DNA of 64,000 nt from JBKQHQ01 sp052148715 (GTDB taxonomy: Bacteria; Pseudomonadota; Alphaproteobacteria; Rhizobiales; Xanthobacteraceae), in NCBI GenBank assembly GCA_052148715.1, contig JBKQHQ010000021.1, positions 1 to 64,000 of the forward strand, in the 5' to 3' direction. Made by a program: the position numbers and the translations under genes. How positions within the stretch are numbered: position 1 is the stretch's first letter; each line of letters begins with the position of its first letter. Shown here piece after piece: positions 58,868-64,000 of the stretch. The notes below the pieces were generated by a model. That model saw nothing but the letters and a program-made list of their open reading frames with translations, was not told the origin of the DNA and did not search any database.

Positions 58868-61213
58868 ATGGGCGCGCGGCAGTTCGGCGCACGGGTGACG
58901 CGGCTCGAGGACCCGGCGCTGCTCAAGGGTCAGGGCCGTTTCGTCGACGACCTAAAACTCCCTGGCGCGCTCCATGCCTGCTTCGTGCGCAGCGCGCATG
59001 CGCATGCGAAAATCCGCTCGGTCGATGCCAGCGCGGCGCTGGCGCTGCCCGGCGTGCACGCCGTGCTCACGGCCGACGACCTCCCCGAGCCAATGCGCAC
59101 CGCCCGCATCCCAAACCTGTTGCCGAACCCCGCGATCACCATCATGCGCACGCAGCACAGTCTCGCGCGCGGCGAGGCCTGCTTCGTCGGCGAGGCGATC
59201 GCGGTCGTCATCGCCGAGAGCCGCTACTTGGCCGAGGACGCCGCGGCCCAGGTCGCTATCGACTATGACGTTCTGCCAGCGGTCGAGGATTGCCGCGCGG
59301 CCGTGAGACCGGACGCGCCGTGCGCCCACTCCGACATCCAAAACAACGTCGCCGCGTCGCTGCGCATGGCCTTTGGCGATGTCGACGCCGCGTTCGCCAA
59401 GGCCGCGCACATCGTCGAGGAAACCATGTCGCTGCATCGGGGCGGCGGCATGGCGCTCGAAGCGCGGGGGGTGGCGGCCAGCCACGATCCGTCAAGCGAT
59501 AGGCTCACGGTCTGGTCGTCGACGCAGACGCCGCATCTCGGTCGCAGCATCCTTGCCGACCTGCTTGGCCGCGACCTCGAATCGATCCGCATGATCGCGC
59601 CGGACGTGGGCGGCGGCTTCGGCCCCAAGGCGCCGTTCTATCCCGAGGAAGCGGTGATCCCGGCGGCCGCGCTCAAGCTTGGCCGCCCGGTGAAATGGTT
59701 CGAGGATCGGCGCGAGCATTTTCTTTGCGCGACGCAGGAGCGCGACCAGCACTGGACGCTCGCCATCGCGGTCGATGCCGACGGCAAGATCTTGGGCGTG
59801 CGCGGAAAAATGCTGCACGACACCGGCGCTTTCATGCCGTGGGGCCTGATCATGCCCTATATCGCGGCGGTAACGGTCCCGGGACCTTATGTCGTGCCCA
59901 ACTACCGGCTCGACATGACGGTCGCCATCACCAACAAGGTGGCGACCACGCCGGTGCGCGGCGCCGGCCGGCCGCAGGCGGTGTTCGCGATGGAGCGGCT
60001 GTTGGACCGCATCGCGCGCGAGCTAAAATTAGACCGCGCCGAGCTGCGCCGCCGCAACTTCATCACGCCCGCGCAGATGCCCTATTCGGTCGGGCTCACG
60101 TTTCGCGACGGCAAGCCTCTCGTCTACCATGGCGGCGACTATCCCAAGGGACAGGCGACGGCGCTTGATCGAGCCGGCTATGAAAACTTTCCGGCGCGCC
60201 AACGCGAGGCGCGGGCGCAGGGCCGCTATATCGGGATCGGAATAGCAAACTACGTGGAGGGCACCGGGCTCGGGCCGTTCGAAGGCGTGACCGTGCGCAT
60301 CCTGCCGAACGGTAAGGTTGCGGTGGCGACCGGGGCGACGAACCAAGGCCAGGGGCAGCGCACCACGCTGTCGCAGATCGTCGCCGACCGGCTCGGCTGC
60401 CGGATCGAGGATATCATCATGACCATCGGCGACACCGCCGCCATCTCGCAGGGCGTCGGCGCGTTCGCGAGCCGTCAGGCGGTCAATGCCGGGCCCTCGG
60501 CAATGATGGCCGGCGAGACCGTGCGGCAGAAGGTGGTCGAGCTTGCGGCGCGAGCGCTCGGCGTGCCGCCGAGCGAGATCGATGTGGAGGCCGGCAGCGC
60601 CACGGCGCGCACCGGCAACAGGCCTTCCCTCTCCTTCGCCGAGCTTGCCCGCCTTGCCCAGGGCGTGCCGGGCATCGCGTTCGCCGCCGGGCAGGCCCCC
60701 GGGCTCGAGCACACCGCCTATTTCACGCCCGAGCAGGCGTCCTATTCGTCGGGCACGCACATCGCCGAGGTCGAGGTCGATCCGCTGACCGGCGCCGTGA
60801 ACATTTTAGAATTCACCGTCGCGCACGACAGCGGCAATATTATCAATCCGCTGATCGTCGACGGCCAGGTGCAGGGCGGCGTGGCGCACGGCATCGGCAA
60901 CGCGCTGCTCGAATGGATGAAATACGACGACAACGCCCAGCCGCTGACGACCAGTTTCGCGGATTACCTCGTGCCGACGACCCACGAAGTCCCGACCTGC
61001 GAGATCATCCACGTCGAGACGCCCAATCCCCTCAATCCGCTCGGCGTGAAAGGCGCGGGTGAAGGCGGCACCATCGGCGCAGTAGCCGCCGTCGTCGGCG
61101 CGGTGGAGGACGCGCTGTCGCCCTTCAGCGTCCGCTTTGTCGATACGCCGCTGACGCCGGAGCGCATCGTCACCGCGCTGCGTGCCGCCGGCGCGTATGA
61201 GAAGCTGCTGTAG
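58868..61213 (+). CDS. Molybdenum hydroxylase large subunit (CoxL type, non-CODH)
   Basis: A 781-residue molybdopterin subunit from ATG 58868 (MGARQFGARVTRLEDPALLK). IAPDVGGGFGPKAPFYPEEA and TTPVRGAGRPQAVFAMERLL flank the cofactor. True CO dehydrogenase form I has a CSFR loop; here the loop reads PVRGAGR, so CO oxidation is unlikely. TGATNQGQGQRTTLSQIVAD is the MCD-binding segment, and Glu732 in KGAGEGGTIGA is the catalytic base. With 57503 and 58380 it forms a complete hydroxylase for an aromatic or heteroaromatic compound or an aldehyde. Downstream of the divergent CoA-transferase/UbiD operon. Confidence 0.95.
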   Translation: MGARQFGARVTRLEDPALLKGQGRFVDDLKLPGALHACFVRSAHAHAKIRSVDASAALALPGVHAVLTADDLPEPMRTARIPNLLPNPAITIMRTQHSLARGEACFVGEAIAVVIAESRYLAEDAAAQVAIDYDVLPAVEDCRAAVRPDAPCAHSDIQNNVAASLRMAFGDVDAAFAKAAHIVEETMSLHRGGGMALEARGVAASHDPSSDRLTVWSSTQTPHLGRSILADLLGRDLESIRMIAPDVGGGFGPKAPFYPEEAVIPAAALKLGRPVKWFEDRREHFLCATQERDQHWTLAIAVDADGKILGVRGKMLHDTGAFMPWGLIMPYIAAVTVPGPYVVPNYRLDMTVAITNKVATTPVRGAGRPQAVFAMERLLDRIARELKLDRAELRRRNFITPAQMPYSVGLTFRDGKPLVYHGGDYPKGQATALDRAGYENFPARQREARAQGRYIGIGIANYVEGTGLGPFEGVTVRILPNGKVAVATGATNQGQGQRTTLSQIVADRLGCRIEDIIMTIGDTAAISQGVGAFASRQAVNAGPSAMMAGETVRQKVVELAARALGVPPSEIDVEAGSATARTGNRPSLSFAELARLAQGVPGIAFAAGQAPGLEHTAYFTPEQASYSSGTHIAEVEVDPLTGAVNILEFTVAHDSGNIINPLIVDGQVQGGVAHGIGNALLEWMKYDDNAQPLTTSFADYLVPTTHEVPTCEIIHVETPNPLNPLGVKGAGEGGTIGAVAAVVGAVEDALSPFSVRFVDTPLTPERIVTALRAAGAYEKLL

Positions 61214-61297
61214 GAGGGGTTGACCGCTCAGCTCCTACTCAAGCTTGGCGTTGCACCTTGAGTGACACGCCGGTGCTTCATCGCCAAGTCCTTGAAA

Positions 61298-62101
61298 TCA
61301 CCCCGCTTGCGGCCCAGTGGCCCGCCCCCAACAGGCGAAAATGATCGGCGAGAGCGCGGCCCAACCAGGATTGGCAAAGAGCTCGAGCATGCGGTCGACT
61401 TCGGCATCGGTCAGCTTATCGGGAGCGACCAGCCGGGAGCGTAGCTGCTCCATTGAGAGTTGGAACCAGCGGGCGCCGGATGAGCCGCCTTCCATAACGA
61501 AGACCCGCCCTTCATTGCCGACCTCGACGAGCCCGGCCTTACGCATCAACTGCGGCAAGTGGCGGCCGTAATCGGCCCTCATCCCTACCGCTTCAAATTC
61601 GCGTAGCCGCACGCTCTGCGAGCGCGCGTGCTCGCCTGCGCCAAGCCCGCTCACCGGTACGCCGGAGATGTAGTCGACCGCCTCAAGCAGCAGCCAGCCG
61701 CCGGGTCGGAGGGAGCGCACGAGCTTGGACAGCACCAGGTCGCGCTCGGGAATATGCTCGAGGACAAGCCGGGCGTGGACGAGGTCGAATTCATGCTCGT
61801 TCAGCGGATCGGCGACGATGTCGTGTCGCCGCACTTCGACATTGGACGCGGCGGCCCGCTCGGCGAGATACCTCGTATCGAGATCGGTCGCGACAATCTT
61901 GCCGGAGCACCCCACACGCCGGGATAGCCAGGCCGCGATCGAACCGCCCCCGGCGCCGAGCTCGAGACAGCGCCATCCCGCCGCGACACCGAGCCCTTCC
62001 AGCGCGCGGATGGTGCCTGGATCGAGGAGCGCCTCGACCGCATCGAGCCGGGCGCGCCCCTGCCCCCACGCATTGTCGAACAGATAGGATTGTTCGGGCA
62101 T
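61298..62101 (-). CDS. SAM-dependent class I methyltransferase
   Basis: A 267-residue methyltransferase. The start at 62101 gives MPEQSYLFDNAWGQGRARLD, with GGAAGG upstream. Motif I is CLELGAGGGSIAAWLSRRVG, followed by KIVATDLDTRYLAERA, the acidic loop NVEVRRHDIVADPL, and motif IV FDLVHARLVLEHIPERDLVL. Relatives act on small molecules. It faces the CoxL gene end to end and has no clear partner. Substrate unknown. Confidence 0.88.
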   Translation of the reverse strand: MPEQSYLFDNAWGQGRARLDAVEALLDPGTIRALEGLGVAAGWRCLELGAGGGSIAAWLSRRVGCSGKIVATDLDTRYLAERAAASNVEVRRHDIVADPLNEHEFDLVHARLVLEHIPERDLVLSKLVRSLRPGGWLLLEAVDYISGVPVSGLGAGEHARSQSVRLREFEAVGMRADYGRHLPQLMRKAGLVEVGNEGRVFVMEGGSSGARWFQLSMEQLRSRLVAPDKLTDAEVDRMLELFANPGWAALSPIIFACWGRATGPQAG

Positions 62102-62229
62102 CCCGGAACGACCTTCCCCATCATCGGGCACCGCCGAACCATAAGCGGCGCAATCCCGCGCGCCATCCGGATCTTGCACTCGAATTCATTTCTCACGTGC
62201 GCAATTCGATCCCAAAAGAGACTCTCGCC

Positions 62230-63042
62230 TTACACAGTACGCGATCGCATCTTCACAAAGTGGCTTTCCTGCTGCTGACCATGGCCGAGCTTTCGCGATA
62301 TCTGCTGGCTGGCTTTGCTCAGTGCATCAATGTCCGACTGTTTCGGCTTGTCCGGAAGGAATTGAATGGAGCCGACGATGGCCAGGGCGGCGATGCAAGC
62401 GTCATGGCTGTCGAAAATCGGAGCCGCGACGGCATTGAGGCCGAGCATTGATTCCTCGGGCGCCGAGGCGTAACCGCGTTTGGCGATGTCGAGCAATGTC
62501 TTCTCGACGCGCTCTGCCGAGGTGATCGTTTTGTCCGTGAAAGCTTCGAGCCGGCGCGAGAGAATGCGAGCCTGGAAAGGACGCGGCGCGAAGGCGAGCA
62601 TGACCTTGCCTTGCGCCGACGCGTGAAACGGCAGTTCGCTTCCCGAACGCACGCCAATGTCGATCGGCAAGTTGCTGGCGAGCTTGGCCAGTACCAGCGC
62701 GCCGCGTGGCGTCATCTCCGATAAGACGACAGAGTGTCCGAGCGCGTCGCGCAACTCGCGCATCGGCCCTTCGGCGATTTGCACAAGATCGGTTTCCGGC
62801 GCCAGCCGCGCCAGCAGGCGGCCCTTCGGCCCGATCGTATAGCGGCTTGTCGCCGGATTCTGCGCCAGATAGCCGCGCTCGACCAGCGTGTGCAAATGGC
62901 GATGGACCGATCCCTTCGTGACGTTGAGCCGCTCGGCAATTTGCGTCACGCCCATCTCTTCATCTGCAAAGCTAACGGTCTCGAGCACGTCGATCGCGAG
63001 TTGGACCGAGCGCACCGTCCCCGCCGCGCCATTATCCGGCAT
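62230..63042 (-). CDS. IclR family transcriptional regulator
   Basis: A 270-residue regulator from ATG 63042 (MPDNGAAGTVRSVQLAIDVL); a GTG at 63048 adds two residues. The winged helix is at about 10-68 (MGVTQIAERLNVTKGSVHRH, LHTLVERGYLAQNPATSRY). The IclR effector domain follows (SVVLSEMTPRGALVLAKLAS, LPFHASAQGKVMLAFAP, then ALNAVAAPIFDSHDACIAAL-like segment around residue 220). It is divergent from the DUF6282-type gene at 63383. AT-rich direct repeats lie just upstream. Confidence 0.9.
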   Translation of the reverse strand: MPDNGAAGTVRSVQLAIDVLETVSFADEEMGVTQIAERLNVTKGSVHRHLHTLVERGYLAQNPATSRYTIGPKGRLLARLAPETDLVQIAEGPMRELRDALGHSVVLSEMTPRGALVLAKLASNLPIDIGVRSGSELPFHASAQGKVMLAFAPRPFQARILSRRLEAFTDKTITSAERVEKTLLDIAKRGYASAPEESMLGLNAVAAPIFDSHDACIAALAIVGSIQFLPDKPKQSDIDALSKASQQISRKLGHGQQQESHFVKMRSRTV

Positions 63043-63382
63043 GGTCACCGCCTAAATGTTTACGATTATAAAACAATATACGCAATTATAGAACGAGATC
63101 AAGGCGGGAAAGCAGGTCTATTCCTCCGCCAATCCTTGTCGATCGGCGACGCCGGTTGACAGTACGCGCCAACGTCGACTACTTTATAAAAAAACATCGT
63201 TTCGCGACTGCGAACGACGAGGAGGATCGCCTCTCATCCTGAAGCCGCGCCCTCGGGCGCGAAATCCAAGTGGTCGTCCCGCGTTCGCTAGTGCGGCGAA
63301 CTTCGGACACAGGGCTCTAGCCGCCGCGGCAGCGTGGTGTTGGCGTGCTGATGAAGAAGGTGAGCGAAGCAGGGCGTCGACA
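63043..63382. promoter_or_regulatory. Divergent promoter region with AT-rich direct repeats
   Basis: No gene is seen in these 340 bases. ATTATAAAAC (63065-63074) and ATTATAGAAC (63085-63094) are direct repeats exactly 20 bases apart; on the minus strand each holds a TATAAT box. They sit 23-52 bases upstream of the IclR start and may be its promoter and operator. The rest, including the GC-rich stretch 63230-63340, has no feature I recognise. Confidence 0.5.
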
Positions 63383-64000
63383 ATGGACTCGCGTGACAAT
63401 ATTGACCGTCGAATAGATCGATTGCTGCGGGGCGCCATCGACCCGCATGTGCACAGCGGACCATCGATCGCGCCGCGGGCGCTCGACCATGTCGAATTGT
63501 TGCGGCAGGCCTCGGCCGCCGGCTTCGCCGCGGTGGTGACCAAGGACCACGACTACAGCAGCGTGATGACGGCGGCGCTGGTCCGCAAGAATTTCCCCGA
63601 GCTGAAGACCAAGATCTACGCCAGCATTGTCCTCAACAATGTCATTGGCGGCTTCAATCCTTACGCGGTCGAACACACCGCCGCGATGGGCGGCAAGATC
63701 GTGTGGCTGCCGACGCTTGCCGCGGAAAACCATCTGCGCTGGCAGGCGCAGGCGAAATGGACCCACCCCGCCTCGACCGACAAAATCCGTCCGGCGGTCG
63801 GTATTCCCGTGGTCGATGCCAACAAGAAGGTGCGCGACGACGTCAAAGAGGTGCTCGACATTGTCGCCAAGAACGACATGGTGCTGGCGAGCGGTCACTT
63901 GCACATCAGCGAGACTTGGCTCGTCTTCGAGGAAGCCAAGCGGCGCGGCGTGAACCGCATCGTGCTCACCCATCCGGAAGAAATCGTCGAAGCCAGCATG
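63383..64000 (+). CDS. DUF6282-type metal-dependent hydrolase, 3' end outside window
   Basis: The frame from ATG 63383 stays open to the right edge, giving 206 residues of an incomplete protein. RGAIDPHVHSGPSIAPRALD holds an HxH motif (His22, His24). KDHDYSSVMTAALVRKNFPE, then LASGHLHISETWLVFEEAKR and IVLTHPEE supply further His/Asp residues of an amidohydrolase-like barrel. The pattern matches DUF6282 proteins. It is divergent from the IclR gene, which probably controls it, and close to the Mo-hydroxylase/UbiD cluster, so it may act on a ring-derived intermediate. Substrate unknown. Confidence 0.83.
   Translation, partial: MDSRDNIDRRIDRLLRGAIDPHVHSGPSIAPRALDHVELLRQASAAGFAAVVTKDHDYSSVMTAALVRKNFPELKTKIYASIVLNNVIGGFNPYAVEHTAAMGGKIVWLPTLAAENHLRWQAQAKWTHPASTDKIRPAVGIPVVDANKKVRDDVKEVLDIVAKNDMVLASGHLHISETWLVFEEAKRRGVNRIVLTHPEEIVEASM

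Noticed and set aside
58868..61213. Annotation of the CoxMSL cluster as a CO dehydrogenase
   Set aside because: The active-site loop reads PVRGAGR and not the CSFR loop of form I CO dehydrogenase; other hydroxylase functions are more likely.

Overview
The window is GC-rich, densely packed chromosomal DNA with no rRNA, tRNA, phage, transposase or CRISPR that I could find. Gene content (aceA with a ScfR/RamB-type regulator, hemE-hemJ, several Bug/Liv/SsuABC-type uptake systems, CoxL/M/S-type molybdenum hydroxylases) and the large palindromic intergenic repeats point to an alphaproteobacterium of the Hyphomicrobiales, near Bradyrhizobium, Rhodopseudomonas or Xanthobacteraceae. This placement is an inference from gene content and repeats, not from a phylogeny.

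Layout. 1-6661: a catabolic/uptake module on the + strand: the C-terminal part of a molybdenum hydroxylase large subunit, an ACMSD-like amidohydrolase, a UbiD-family decarboxylase and an SsuABC/NitT-type ABC transporter. 6703-12600: accessory genes: an ArsR-SRPBCC fusion with an autoregulatory-looking promoter, an SDR, a damaged regulator/VOC/EVE operon, a LysE exporter, an ATP-grasp protein, a frameshifted secreted protein and a 35-residue small membrane protein. 12867-15768: a DevBCA-like ABC exporter. 17140-20712: a flavin monooxygenase, flavin reductase, extradiol dioxygenase and 3-hydroxyisobutyrate dehydrogenase-like cluster. 20750-27587: MFS transporter, an unknown lipoprotein, a His-rich secreted protein, a secreted serine protease, NDH-2 and a small monooxygenase. 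27634-33257: a complete Liv-type ABC operon with a divergent GntR regulator and matching operator-like boxes.

33458-37383: TetR-GST pair, then PRC-barrel, cytochrome b and a Tat-lipoprotein molybdoenzyme. 37463-42419: a GT-C-like membrane protein, a TIGR04282 protein, a radical SAM/SPASM protein and a GT2, abutting hemE-hemJ (42426-44000). 44319-47465: DUF4170, isocitrate lyase and its divergent regulator. 47476-52385: HpaI-type aldolase, MetE-like protein, extradiol dioxygenase, Ohr, PsiF-like protein, tautomerase. 52486-64000: LysR, Bug-type receptor, a second UbiD decarboxylase, a two-subunit CoA-transferase, a complete CoxM-CoxS-CoxL hydroxylase, a methyltransferase, IclR and a DUF6282-type metal hydrolase that runs off the end.

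Working model (inference): both ends of the window encode degradation of aromatic or heteroaromatic carboxylates. Each pairs a CoxL-type hydroxylase with a UbiD-type prFMN decarboxylase and a dedicated uptake protein, and ring-cleavage VOC dioxygenases and flavin monooxygenases lie between. At least two genes carry single-base frameshifts and one operon carries a deletion fusion, so some genes here are decaying or the assembly has errors.
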